Shown here piece by piece: positions 8,991-18,703 of a stretch of 50,327 bases of DNA (its first letter is position 1; each line of letters opens with the position of its first letter). The translations under genes and the position numbers were made by a program. The DNA lies in assembly GCA_015064245.1 (NCBI GenBank), contig SVSQ01000005.1, forward strand, positions 1-50,327, read 5' to 3'. Below the pieces are notes generated by a model. It was not told the DNA's origin. It did no database searches and saw nothing but the letters and a program-made list of their open reading frames with translations. The stretch comes from Oscillospiraceae bacterium. Its GTDB lineage: Bacteria; Bacillota; Clostridia; Oscillospirales; CAG-272.

Positions 8991-9548
8991 TCAGGAGAGC
9001 TTATCAAGCTCCGCCTTGACCGCCTGCATATCTATCAGCATATCCTCTTTTTTTCTGGGATCGCGTAGCAGCAGAGACGGATGGTAAACAGCGCACATCT
9101 TATAACTTCCCTTCGTGAACCATACTCCGTGCTCCTTCGTTATCTTGAAATCGGGACGGATAAGTCTTTGCGCTGAGATCCTGCCGAGACAAACGATCAG
9201 CGCGGGCTTTATGAGCTTTACCTGCTGACGAAGATATTCTATGCAGAGATCCTCTTCTTCCGGTTTTGGATCGCGGTTTTTGGGCGGACGGCATTTCAGC
9301 ATATTCGCGATATATACGCTTTCTCTGGGGATATCCACCGCTTCAAGGAATTTATCGAACAGCTTTCCCGCTCTTCCGACGAAGGGGATTCCGGAAAGGT
9401 CCTCGTTTTCTCCCGGCGCTTCGCCTACGAACATTAGTTTTGCATTTCTGTCGCCGCAACCGAAAACGAGGTTCGTTCGCGTATCTCCAAGGGGACAGGC
9501 GTGGCAGTTTTTACATTTTTCTTCAAGTTCTTCCCAAGTGAGCTCCAT
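8991..9548 (-). CDS. Uracil-DNA glycosylase, family 4 (Fe-S)
   Basis: CxxCpLG...GEAPGENEDLSGIPFVGRAGKLFD, NMLKCRPPKNRDP, VYHPSLLLR; start placed at MELTWEELEEKCKNC. Confidence 0.93.
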   Translation of the reverse strand: MELTWEELEEKCKNCHACPLGDTRTNLVFGCGDRNAKLMFVGEAPGENEDLSGIPFVGRAGKLFDKFLEAVDIPRESVYIANMLKCRPPKNRDPKPEEEDLCIEYLRQQVKLIKPALIVCLGRISAQRLIRPDFKITKEHGVWFTKGSYKMCAVYHPSLLLRDPRKKEDMLIDMQAVKAELDKLS

Positions 9549-9671
9549 AATGAATGCTCCTTTCTCAGCGGAATATATATTTATTCTTATACAGTATAGC
9601 AAAAAATAATAATTTTGTCAAGAGGGCAGGCGGGCGCCTGCAGGCGAATATTTTTTCACATTTTCCCTCGA

Positions 9672-9698
9672 ATAAAAAAAGGAGATCTGTCGATCTCC
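9672..9698 (-). terminator. Intrinsic terminator
   Basis: GGAGATC-tgtc-GATCTCC with U tract on minus strand downstream of 9710-10678 gene. Confidence 0.75.
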
Positions 9699-9709
9699 CA
9701 TTTTTATTT

Positions 9710-10678
9710 TTACGCCCAAGACATAGTTCCGGGCTTAGGTTCGGAAATAATAGACTCTTTAAGGAAAGCCACTGCTTTTTCCAGTCCCTCGTCGATAGAC
9801 ATAAGGCTGTCCTCGTGCTCGATGGACATAACTTTGTCATAACCGACAAGACGGAGGTTGGAGATCAGGTCTCTCCAGTACTGGAGTCCGTTGCCGTAGC
9901 CTACGGTGCGGAATACCCAGCTTCTGTGTATCTCGTCGCTGTAATGCTTTGTATCGAGTACACCGAACTTAGCTGTGTTGTAAGGATCTATCTTGGTATC
10001 CTTGGCGTGAACGTGGTAGATGGCGCCCTCAAGCGCTCTGATAGCCGCGACGGGATCCATTCCCTGCCATATAAGGTGGGACGGGTCGAAGTTCGCGCCG
10101 ATGGTGTCGCCGACTGCCTCGCGCAGACGGAGCAGAGTTTCGGGATTATAAACGCAGAAGCCGGGGTGCATCTCGAGAGCGATCTTGGTCACGCCGTGAG
10201 CGTTTGCGAACTTAACGGTCTCCTTCCAGTAAGGAATGAGCACCTCGTTCCACTGATAATCAAGAACTTTAAGAAAATCGTCGGGCCAGGGGCAGGTAAC
10301 CCAGTTGGGAGACTTTGCCGTATCGCAGTCACCGGGGCATCCGGAGAATGTGATGATTGTATCAACGCCGATCTTTTCAGCAAGCAGAACTGCGTTTTTG
10401 AAATCCTCGTCGTACATCTTCGCCGTTGCCTTGTCGGGATGTACGGGGTTTCCGTGACACGCGAGAGCCGCCACCTCAATACCGTATTTGTCGATAGTTG
10501 CCTTGAACTCGTTGAACTTAGCCTCGTCAGCCAGCAGAGCAGCGGGATCGCAGTGAGCTTTTCCGGGGTAACCGCCCGCGCCGATCTCAACGGCTTCAAC
10601 GCCGAGAGATTTCAGACGAGCCAAAGTCTCGTCAAGAGTTTTTGCGCCGTAAAGGTTTGCAAGAACACAAAGTTTCAT
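9710..10678 (-). CDS. Sugar phosphate isomerase/epimerase-like TIM barrel protein
   Basis: 322 aa; AP-endonuclease-2/xylose-isomerase-like fold (LEMHPGFCVYNPETLLRL, NFDPSHLIWQGMDP, HVHAKDTK, GYGNG...W). Confidence 0.92.
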   Translation of the reverse strand: MKLCVLANLYGAKTLDETLARLKSLGVEAVEIGAGGYPGKAHCDPAALLADEAKFNEFKATIDKYGIEVAALACHGNPVHPDKATAKMYDEDFKNAVLLAEKIGVDTIITFSGCPGDCDTAKSPNWVTCPWPDDFLKVLDYQWNEVLIPYWKETVKFANAHGVTKIALEMHPGFCVYNPETLLRLREAVGDTIGANFDPSHLIWQGMDPVAAIRALEGAIYHVHAKDTKIDPYNTAKFGVLDTKHYSDEIHRSWVFRTVGYGNGLQYWRDLISNLRLVGYDKVMSIEHEDSLMSIDEGLEKAVAFLKESIISEPKPGTMSWA

Positions 10679-10790
10679 ATTCTCTTTATTCCTTTCAATT
10701 TTTTTGAAATATATTTCGTTTGCAGATCAAAAACGGATTTTTCAGAGACAAATCTCCTTGACAGTCCGTGATAGATCTTTTTTATCTTTA

Positions 10791-11885
10791 TCAGTTAAAA
10801 TAGTAGGGCTTGCCTGTCTTTGCGGACTCGTAGATACCCTCAAGGATCTGAGTTACGCAGTAAGCCTGCTCGGGAAGAACGCAGGGATCTGTGTCGGTTA
10901 CGACAGCCTTGATCCACTGAGCCATATCGAGGTCAGCCATAGAACCGCCGCTTGCTCCGTCGTAGAACGCAGCGCCTGCAGCCTTAAGGTTAGGCTGGAG
11001 AGTGTACTGGAGGTTATTTCTGATACCGTTGATCTCAACGCCCTCTCCGTGGAGCTGCTTACCGCCTGCAAGAGTACCGCAGATAGTGGTCATAGCCTCC
11101 TTAACGTCGGTGGTATTGAGCGCCCAGGACGCCTCGAGAATGATAGTCGCGCCGTTCTCCATTACAACGAAACCGAATGCGCAGTCCTCAACGTCGAACT
11201 TTTCGGGATCCCAGTTGCCCCAAGCATTACCCTGGTTAGTCTGGTTATTGAGAGCGTGATATGTAGTACCTACGCAGTACTTGGGCTTATAGTTGTTCAT
11301 TATCCAGAGAGTAAGGTCGAGAGCGTGAGTTCCGATATCGATCAGAGGACCACCGCCCTGCTCTTCTTTGTTAAGGAATACGCCCCACGTGGGAACTGCG
11401 CGGCGTCTTATCGCGTGAGCCTTAGCGAAATAGATATCGCCGAAGGTTCCCTGATCGGCTTCCATCTTCATATACTTGGAGTCTGCTCTCTGTCTGGACT
11501 GATAACCGATGGAGAGCTTTTTGCCGGTACGCTTAGCGGCGTCAACCATCTTCTTAGCTTCTACGGAGTTGATAGCCATAGGCTTTTCGCACATAACGTG
11601 CTTGCCTGCCTCAAGAGCGTCTACTGTGATGAAGCTATGAGAGCGGTTAGGCGTGCAGACGTGAACTACCTCGATGGACTCGTCCTTGAGAAGCTCCTTG
11701 TAGTCCTTGTAGACCTTAGCGTCGGGAGTACCGTACTTCTTTGCAGCTGCTTCTGCTCTTTCAACGATGATATCGCAGAACGCTACCATCTGAACGTTTT
11801 TCAGCTTTGCAAGTGAAGGCATGTGCTTACCGTTTGCGATTCCGCCGCAACCGATAATACCTATTTTTACGATTTTCTCTGCCAT
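10791..11885 (-). CDS. Gfo/Idh/MocA family oxidoreductase
   Basis: 364 aa; GIIGCGGIANGKHMPSL Rossmann motif, VHVCTPNRSH, HVMCEKPMA. Confidence 0.95.
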   Translation of the reverse strand: MAEKIVKIGIIGCGGIANGKHMPSLAKLKNVQMVAFCDIIVERAEAAAKKYGTPDAKVYKDYKELLKDESIEVVHVCTPNRSHSFITVDALEAGKHVMCEKPMAINSVEAKKMVDAAKRTGKKLSIGYQSRQRADSKYMKMEADQGTFGDIYFAKAHAIRRRAVPTWGVFLNKEEQGGGPLIDIGTHALDLTLWIMNNYKPKYCVGTTYHALNNQTNQGNAWGNWDPEKFDVEDCAFGFVVMENGATIILEASWALNTTDVKEAMTTICGTLAGGKQLHGEGVEINGIRNNLQYTLQPNLKAAGAAFYDGASGGSMADLDMAQWIKAVVTDTDPCVLPEQAYCVTQILEGIYESAKTGKPYYFN

Positions 11886-11952
11886 TTTTGTTTTCTCCTT
11901 TTTAATTTTGTTTCAATTATTTTTTACCGCTTGTGGCGGTTTTGTTCGTAAA

Positions 11953-13026
11953 TTATTTCCAAGCGCTCGGACAGGTCCTGTTCTTCTTGAACCATTCTGT
12001 ATCCTTGAGAAGCGTATCGCTTGCGGAGCAGGAAACGCTGACTCCCGTCTTTGTTGCGGTTACGGTGATATTTCCGTTCATGGACGAAAAATCGTCGTTA
12101 TCGTAATCGTTACAGATAGTCGTTACGTAGATCTTGTCGGTATACGGAGCGACGTTATCAACGAATATCTGTGTCGGAAACTGATTTTCATTGACCTCGG
12201 TGTACTCCGAGCTTCCCGCGCAGCAGCATACGCATACTATCTCCGGCTGGATCACCGCCATGAACTCCTTGCTTGACGAGGTCTTTGAGCCGTGGTGTCC
12301 CGCCTTGTAAAGCGCTACCTTGGGAAGATCGTTCTTCTCTATCAGTGATTCCTCTCCGTCCTCTTCAAGGTCTCCCGTAAAGATGAAATGCTGATCGCCG
12401 TAGGTGAACAGCGTGCAGACGGAGTAATCGTTTTCGCTTTCCGCTTCCTCGTAGTAGAATTTTTGGTCGAGGACGGTCATCGTAACGCTTGCGCTGATCT
12501 CGAAGACCTTTCCCAGCTTGACGCACTCTGCCGCGGTGTAATGGTTTGCGCCTGCGGCTATCTCAGCGTCGCGCTCGCGGACGTAATTTGAATACATCGT
12601 AGCGTCGGGCTTCTGATTTGTACGGGCGAAATCGATTATGTTCTCGCAGACGTACATATCGAAAAGACTCGACGTATTTTCGTTCGTCGCAAAGCCTGCG
12701 TAGTGGTCCTGGTGAGCGTGGGTAACGATAACGTATTCCAGCTTACCGTCCGTCACGTACTTATCTATGTACGCCGATATGTAAGGAATACTTGATGTTT
12801 TTGAGCCCGCGTCGATAAGTATATCGGTATCTCCCGCCTTGATGAAGGTACAGTCGCCCGTGTATTTATTTCCGAGCTCAAGAAAATGAATCTGCAGGTC
12901 TCCGCTGACGTAGACATCGGATTCAAAGCCGTTCACCTCGCCGTATCCGATAAAGCCGCCGACCGCGCCGACTATGAGGCAAACTACCGCCAGAAGCACC
13001 GCTATTCCGGGTTTGAATTTTTTCAT
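11953..13026 (-). CDS. Membrane-anchored ComEC/Rec2-related MBL-fold hydrolase
   Basis: 357 aa; N-terminal TM helix; IDAGSK, VTHAHQDHYAG, FTGDLEEDGE, GHHGSKTSS. Confidence 0.9.
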   Translation of the reverse strand: MKKFKPGIAVLLAVVCLIVGAVGGFIGYGEVNGFESDVYVSGDLQIHFLELGNKYTGDCTFIKAGDTDILIDAGSKTSSIPYISAYIDKYVTDGKLEYVIVTHAHQDHYAGFATNENTSSLFDMYVCENIIDFARTNQKPDATMYSNYVRERDAEIAAGANHYTAAECVKLGKVFEISASVTMTVLDQKFYYEEAESENDYSVCTLFTYGDQHFIFTGDLEEDGEESLIEKNDLPKVALYKAGHHGSKTSSSKEFMAVIQPEIVCVCCCAGSSEYTEVNENQFPTQIFVDNVAPYTDKIYVTTICNDYDNDDFSSMNGNITVTATKTGVSVSCSASDTLLKDTEWFKKNRTCPSAWK

Positions 13027-13040
13027 AACTCTCTCCCTCC

Positions 13041-13457
13041 TTATTCCATGACGTTAAAGGTCCTGTTGAGAGTCATGCCCTTACAGCGCCCTTCGGTGAC
13101 CGTGTAGATGATGTAATATTCTGTCGCATCGGAGGTCGCTCCGACATAATAACCGTCCTGATCCTGAATGAGGTTCGTGGTTACCGCGACGGAAGAGGAA
13201 AGATCCTTTCCGTAAGAGACGTACTTTATCCCCTCGTCCTTATATTTAAGCTCCTGCCCTGCTCTCACCAAGGTCTCCTTTTGACCGTTGATCTCAAAGC
13301 AATCGTTTTTACATAGCACAGACGCCGCGAAATATCCGCCCGCCGCGCCGATCACCAGCGCAAGAGCTACTATTACCAAATAAGCCTTATGAGCCTTTTT
13401 TATCGCTTTTTTCAGCTTTTTTTCGTGTACTGCCGCCCAGCCTCTTTTTGCCGCCAT
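13041..13457 (-). CDS. Hypothetical membrane-anchored protein
   Basis: 138 aa; basic N-terminus, TM helix LVIVALALVIGAAGGYFAASVL, extracytoplasmic domain; SD present. Confidence 0.75.
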   Translation of the reverse strand: MAAKRGWAAVHEKKLKKAIKKAHKAYLVIVALALVIGAAGGYFAASVLCKNDCFEINGQKETLVRAGQELKYKDEGIKYVSYGKDLSSSVAVTTNLIQDQDGYYVGATSDATEYYIIYTVTEGRCKGMTLNRTFNVME

Positions 13458-13475
13458 ATGTTATCCCCCTTATGA

Positions 13476-14570
13476 TCAAACGTTAAATCTGAATAATGTG
13501 ACGTCGCCGTCCTTCATCACGTACTCCTTGCCCTCGCTTCGGAGAAGTCCCTTTTCCTTTGCGGCAACAAGGCTTCCGCACTCCATCAGCTCGTCAAAGC
13601 CGATTATCTCCGCTCTGATAAATCCTCTTTCAAAGTCGGAGTGGATCTTTCCTGCCGCCTGGGGAGCTTTTGTTCCGTTAACTATCGTCCACGCGCGGAC
13701 CTCTTTGGGACCTGCGGTGAGGAAGCTGATAAGTCCGAGAAGAGTGTATCCCGCGGTGACTATTCTGTCAAGTCCCGAGCATTCAAGCCCGTACTCTTCC
13801 ATAAATACCGCCTTATCCTCTGCGTCCATAACGGATATCTGAGATTCGATCTCCGCGCAGACGGGAATTACCTGAGAGCCTTCAGCCGCCGCCAGCTCTG
13901 TGACTGCCTTGTAATATTCGTTGTCATCGGTGCCGTTGATCAGAGTGTCCTCGTCAACGTTCGCCGCGTAGATAACGGGCTTGAGTGAGAGGAGCGGGAG
14001 CGTTTTCATAAGCTCCGCCTCGTCCTCGGTGAAGGTCATGGTCCTTGCGTTCTGACCGTTCTGAAGATGCTCGAGCACCTTTTCAAAGAGGTCTATCTCC
14101 GTCTGGAAGGACTTATCTCCTTTAAGAGCCTTTCTGGAACGGTCGAGACGGCGCTCCGTAAGCTCTATATCCGAGAGGATAAGCTCCATATTGATGATAT
14201 CGATGTCTCTTTTGGGATCGATACCGCCCTCAACGTGGGTGATGTCTACGTTCTCGAAGCAACGCACAACGTGCAGGATAGCGTCCACCTCGCGGATATG
14301 GGAGAGGAACTTATTTCCCAGACCTTCTCCGTCTGCCGCGCCCTTTACCAGTCCTGCGATGTCAACGATCTCGAGAATAGCGGGCGTGAACTTCTCGGGA
14401 TTATACATCTCCGCCAGCTTATCGAGACGCGCGTCCGGAACGGGCGCGATGCCGACGTTTGGCTCAATAGTGCAGAAGGGATAGTTCGCCGCCTCTGCGC
14501 CTGCGTTTGTTATAGCGTTAAAAAGGGTACTTTTTCCGACGTTCGGAAGTCCCACGATACCAAGTTTCAT
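13476..14570 (-). CDS. ychF: Redox-regulated ATPase YchF (Obg family)
   Basis: 364 aa; GLPNVGKSTLFNAIT, DIAGLVKGAADGEGLGNKFL, TGS-like C-terminus. Confidence 0.97.
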   Translation of the reverse strand: MKLGIVGLPNVGKSTLFNAITNAGAEAANYPFCTIEPNVGIAPVPDARLDKLAEMYNPEKFTPAILEIVDIAGLVKGAADGEGLGNKFLSHIREVDAILHVVRCFENVDITHVEGGIDPKRDIDIINMELILSDIELTERRLDRSRKALKGDKSFQTEIDLFEKVLEHLQNGQNARTMTFTEDEAELMKTLPLLSLKPVIYAANVDEDTLINGTDDNEYYKAVTELAAAEGSQVIPVCAEIESQISVMDAEDKAVFMEEYGLECSGLDRIVTAGYTLLGLISFLTAGPKEVRAWTIVNGTKAPQAAGKIHSDFERGFIRAEIIGFDELMECGSLVAAKEKGLLRSEGKEYVMKDGDVTLFRFNV

Positions 14571-14809
14571 TTATAATGACCGTCCTTTATATATTTTGTT
14601 CAGTATAGTTAATTTAATATATAACCTATAATTCTCTTTCATTATAACTGAAAACAAATATTTTTTCAAGTGTTTTAAAAAACTGTTTTTATGTTTTTGA
14701 AAGATTAACAATTTGTTCACCAAAAAACTTGCAAAAAAGTGTATAATGAACTTAGTTAGAAAAATGTCAATGTTAACAAAATACATAATCACGAAAGGAA
14801 ATAAAAATC

Positions 14810-15499
14810 ATGGCAGCAAAAATTCTTGTAATTGATGACGATTCAAATATCTGCGACCTTCTTCGCCTTTATCTTGAAAAGGAGGGACACGAGGTAAAAT
14901 GCGCAGGCGACGGAACAGAAGGACTGAAGCAGTTCAAGTTCTCCGAGCCCGATCTCGTACTTCTCGACATCATGCTTCCCGGCAAGGACGGCTGGCAGGT
15001 ATGCCGCGAGATCCGCGAGATCTCCAACAAGCCCATCATTATGATCACCGCTAAGTACGAGACCTTTGACAAGGTGCTTGGTCTTGAGCTTGGCGCGGAC
15101 GACTTCGTAGTCAAGCCCTTCGATATGAAGGAGCTCTCCGCGAGAGTAAAAGCGGTTCTCCGCAGATACACCGCTCACGATACCCTCAGCGACGACGAGG
15201 TCATCAAGTTCGATAACATCGAGATCAGCCTCCAGAAGTATGAGCTCAAGCTCAGCGGCAAGAGCGTCGATATCCCCCCGAAGGAGCTGGAGCTTCTCTA
15301 CTTCCTCGCTTCCAACTCCAACAGAGTCTTCACAAGAGACCAGCTTCTTGACAAGGTATGGGGCTTTGATTACCTTGGCGACTCCAGAACCGTTGACGTT
15401 CACGTTAAGCGTCTGCGCGAAAAGCTTGACGGCGTTTCCGACAAGTGGATCCTTAAAACGGTATGGGGCGTAGGATATAAATTCGAGGTCCTGCAGTAA
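14810..15499 (+). CDS. OmpR/PhoB-family response regulator
   Basis: 229 aa; VIDDDSNICDLL, DLVLLDIMLPGKDGW, trans_reg_C DNA-binding domain. Confidence 0.95.
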   Translation: MAAKILVIDDDSNICDLLRLYLEKEGHEVKCAGDGTEGLKQFKFSEPDLVLLDIMLPGKDGWQVCREIREISNKPIIMITAKYETFDKVLGLELGADDFVVKPFDMKELSARVKAVLRRYTAHDTLSDDEVIKFDNIEISLQKYELKLSGKSVDIPPKELELLYFLASNSNRVFTRDQLLDKVWGFDYLGDSRTVDVHVKRLREKLDGVSDKWILKTVWGVGYKFEVLQ

Positions 15500-15522
15500 C
15501 AGACTTTAAAAAGGTACGATAG

Positions 15523-17016
15523 ATGAGAAAAAGCCTTTTTACGCGATACGTTACGGTATTCATGCTGATAATATTCATCGCGTTTTCTATACTTTCGCTG
15601 GTCCTCGGCTCCAATATGTCGATCACGATGCTTGACAATATGTCCAAGACCTGCGGCGATACGGCGGAAAACGTTTCACACCTTATCGAAACGATTCTGA
15701 AGCCTGAGTCCGCCGAAGCCTTCAATCAGACGATGAGCGCGGAAAAGGACAAATTTGCTATATATATCCAGCATGTCGCTGAAATATCGGACAACGTCCG
15801 CATTTTCGTCATCGACCGCGACGGTAATATCCTGCTCTCGGGCAACAAGTACGAAACAGGGACCTTCGCCTCTTCCGGGATCGACGGCAAGGCGCTGGAA
15901 TCACTCCGCTCAGGTATTGAGATAAAGGGCTACGACAATATGAACGGGGCTCTTACAGACCGTTTTCTGTACTGCGGAGCGCCTATACTTACGGAAGCGG
16001 GCGACGAGGCTGTGGGCGCGGTGTTCGCCTGCTCCTCTGCCGACGGACTTAACGCGATGATCGGTTCAATGATCAAAACCATGCTGCTGACCAGCCTTTG
16101 GGTGTTCCTTGCGGCGCTGGTAGCGGTGTACTTCCTAAGCGAAAGAGTAATCGGTCCGCTGAAGGACATGAGCCGCGCGGCGAAAAGCTACGCCACGGGT
16201 AACTTCGACATCAGAATCCCAGTCCGCGGAAACGACGAGGTCGCCGAGCTCGCCTCCGCCTTCAACCAGATGGCAACGGGACTGCAGAATCTTGAAAATA
16301 TGCGTTCATCCTTCCTCGCTAACGTCTCTCACGATCTTAAAACTCCTATGACCACTATCTCAGGCTTCATCGACGCTATAATATCGGGAGCCATACCGCA
16401 GGAAAACGTAAACGAGTATCTTGAAAGGATAAAGAGCGAGGTACTGCGTCTGTCAAGACTGGTGCGTCAGCTTCTCGATCTTTCGAGAATACAGGCGGGT
16501 GACAGAAAGTTCGAGCCCACCGTCTTTGATATATGCGAGACGGCAAGGCAGATAGTCCTTTCCTTCGAGCAGAAGATCGACGAAAAGAAGCTTGACGTCG
16601 AATTCAACTGCGACGAGGAACGAATGAAGGTCGTAGCCGACAAGGACGCCATACACCAGATACTTTACAACCTTTGCGATAACGCGGTAAAATTTTCAAA
16701 AGACGGCGGAAAATACCGTCTTGACATAACCCAAAAGGACAAAAAGATACACGTCTCCGTCTACAACGAGGGGCAGGGCATAATGAGCGAAGACCTGCCA
16801 TTCATATTTGAAAGATTCTATAAAAGCGATAAAAGCAGAGGTCTGGACAAGACGGGCGTTGGACTTGGTCTTTACATAGCAAAGACCATAATAGACGCTC
16901 ACGGAGAAAGCATCGTGGCGCGAAGCGAATACGGAAAATACTGTCAGTTCGAGTTCACCCTTCAATGCGCCGACAACAAGCGTGCATTCATTGATAAAAC
17001 AGCTCCAAAGGACTGA
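15523..17016 (+). CDS. Sensor histidine kinase (HAMP)
   Basis: 497 aa; two TM segments, HAMP, FLANVSHDLKTPMTTI H-box, NLCDNAVKFS N-box, GVGLGLYI. Confidence 0.95.
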   Translation: MRKSLFTRYVTVFMLIIFIAFSILSLVLGSNMSITMLDNMSKTCGDTAENVSHLIETILKPESAEAFNQTMSAEKDKFAIYIQHVAEISDNVRIFVIDRDGNILLSGNKYETGTFASSGIDGKALESLRSGIEIKGYDNMNGALTDRFLYCGAPILTEAGDEAVGAVFACSSADGLNAMIGSMIKTMLLTSLWVFLAALVAVYFLSERVIGPLKDMSRAAKSYATGNFDIRIPVRGNDEVAELASAFNQMATGLQNLENMRSSFLANVSHDLKTPMTTISGFIDAIISGAIPQENVNEYLERIKSEVLRLSRLVRQLLDLSRIQAGDRKFEPTVFDICETARQIVLSFEQKIDEKKLDVEFNCDEERMKVVADKDAIHQILYNLCDNAVKFSKDGGKYRLDITQKDKKIHVSVYNEGQGIMSEDLPFIFERFYKSDKSRGLDKTGVGLGLYIAKTIIDAHGESIVARSEYGKYCQFEFTLQCADNKRAFIDKTAPKD

Positions 17017-17058
17017 AAAGCTCACACAAAACGCGAGTAAGTATTTTTACAAAAAGAC

Positions 17059-17106
17059 AAAGAGAGAGTTTCAAACGGCGCTCAGCCACCCGATTCTCTC
17101 TTTTTC
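17059..17106 (+). terminator. Intrinsic terminator after histidine kinase
   Basis: AAAGAGAGA / TCTCTCTTT inverted repeat with T tract. Confidence 0.65.
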
Positions 17107-17150
17107 TTCGCCGTATTCGTAAAAACAGCGAAAATTTTTTTAAAATACTA

Positions 17151-17218
17151 TTGAATAAAATCCAATTATGTGGTATATTATTATAGGAGAATCAAATGTC
17201 ACTCATTAAGTGACATTT
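17151..17218 (+). promoter_or_regulatory. Rubrerythrin promoter with putative peroxide-regulon operator
   Basis: TTGAAT(17151-17156)-17 bp-TATATT(17174-17179); perfect 10-bp inverted repeat AAATGTCACT/AGTGACATTT (17194-17218) containing CTCATTAAG also seen upstream of perR. Confidence 0.6.
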
Positions 17219-17273
17219 TCATCCATACAAGAATGATCTGAAAATTCAAAACATCCAACGGAGGTAAAAATTT

Positions 17274-17816
17274 ATGGCACAGACAAAATACGCAGGCACT
17301 CAGACCGAAAAGAATCTCAGAGCAGCTTTTTCGGGCGAATCAGAGGCAAGAAATAAATACACATATTTCGCATCTGTAGCAAAAAAGGAAGGCTACGAGC
17401 AGATCTCGGCGCTCTTCCTGAAGACCGCTGAAAACGAAAAGGAACACGCCAAGATGTGGTTCAAGGAGCTGAGCGGTATCGGCGACACAGCTGAAAACCT
17501 CGTAAGCGCCGCAAACGGCGAGAACTACGAATGGACGGATATGTACGCAGGCTTTGCAGAGACTGCTGAAAAGGAAGGCTTCCCCGAGCTTGCAGCTAAA
17601 TTCCGCCTTGTAGCGGCTATCGAGAAGCATCACGAGGAGCGTTACCGCGCTCTGCTCAAGAACATTGAGACCGCAGAGGTCTTCAAGAAGAGCGAGGTCA
17701 AGGTTTGGGAATGCCGCAACTGCGGACACATCGTAGTCGGTACGAACGCCCCCGAGATCTGCCCCACCTGCGCTCATCCTCAGGCATATTTCGAGATCCA
17801 CGCAGAAAATTATTAA
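17274..17816 (+). CDS. Rubrerythrin
   Basis: 180 aa; ferritin-like diiron motifs ([31 protein letters not shown]) plus C-terminal rubredoxin CxxC pairs. Confidence 0.97.
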   Translation: MAQTKYAGTQTEKNLRAAFSGESEARNKYTYFASVAKKEGYEQISALFLKTAENEKEHAKMWFKELSGIGDTAENLVSAANGENYEWTDMYAGFAETAEKEGFPELAAKFRLVAAIEKHHEERYRALLKNIETAEVFKKSEVKVWECRNCGHIVVGTNAPEICPTCAHPQAYFEIHAENY

Positions 17817-17820
17817 GATC

Positions 17821-17873
17821 AAAAGCTCCCGTAAATACGCTGCTTGCGGCAGCTTCTGCGGGAGCTTTTTCCT
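17821..17873 (+). terminator. Intrinsic terminator after rubrerythrin
   Basis: AAAAGCTCCCG / CGGGAGCTTTTT. Confidence 0.9.
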
Positions 17874-17926
17874 TAAGCCGCGTTTGCGGGTAAGATCAAA
17901 TATCAAAAACAAAGGAATCGAAATCT

Positions 17927-18685
17927 ATGGAGCTTGTACTTTTAACGGCGCTCGGCGTCGGAGGCGCGACGGTCATCGGCGCGGTCATCGGTTTTATATT
18001 CAAAAAAATATCCCACACTTTTTCGGATATCGTCTTATCCTTTGCGGCGGGAGTAATGCTTGCGGCGGCGATAGTCGGACTGATCCTACCCTCCCTCGAA
18101 TACGGCGGAGCGCTCGGTCTGCTCATAACCGTACCGGGAATATTCGTCGGCGCGCTGAGCCTTAACCTTATCGACAAGTTAGTTCCACATCTGCACAAGC
18201 TGGCGGGGGCTGATACTACCGAAGCTCATAACAACGCGGGACTCAGCAAGGTACTTTTGTTCGTGACCGCTATTGCGATACATAATCTCCCCGAAGGTAT
18301 TGCGGCAGGCGTTGGATTCGGCTCCGAAAACGTATCTCAGGCTATAATGATAGCCGTAGGTATCGCCCTCCAGAACGTTCCCGAGGGTATGGTGATAATC
18401 GGCCCGATGCTCGCAGCGGGTATTCCGCCGAAAAGGACCTTCGTTCTGGCGATGATAACGGGACTTGTCGAAGTCGTCGGTACGCTTATCGGTTATTTTG
18501 CGGTCAGCATCGCCTCAGCTATACTCCCCTTCGCGCTTGCCTTCGCAGGCGGTACCATGCTGTACGTCATCAGCGACGAGATGATCCCAGAAACCCACGC
18601 TCACGGTCATCAGCGCGGCGCGACCTACGCTCTGCTGGTCGGATTCTGCTTTATGCTGGTCATGGACGTCTTGCTCGGCGCTTAA
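17927..18685 (+). CDS. ZIP family metal transporter
   Basis: 252 aa polytopic; HNLPEGIAAGVGFG and NVPEGM ZIP motifs. Confidence 0.95.
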   Translation: MELVLLTALGVGGATVIGAVIGFIFKKISHTFSDIVLSFAAGVMLAAAIVGLILPSLEYGGALGLLITVPGIFVGALSLNLIDKLVPHLHKLAGADTTEAHNNAGLSKVLLFVTAIAIHNLPEGIAAGVGFGSENVSQAIMIAVGIALQNVPEGMVIIGPMLAAGIPPKRTFVLAMITGLVEVVGTLIGYFAVSIASAILPFALAFAGGTMLYVISDEMIPETHAHGHQRGATYALLVGFCFMLVMDVLLGA

Positions 18686-18703
18686 AATAACGTGTAAAAA
18701 AAC

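Noticed and set aside
8110-9087. 325-aa plus-strand ORF
   Set aside because: Antisense to LRR paralog 4 and the end of the UDG gene; repeat-like translation only mirrors LRR periodicity.
9554-10771. 405-aa plus-strand ORF
   Set aside because: Antisense to a clear isomerase family CDS; composition is a mirror of codon bias; no recognisable domain or SD.
10704-11816. 370-aa plus-strand ORF
   Set aside because: Antisense to the Gfo/Idh/MocA gene; no independent evidence.
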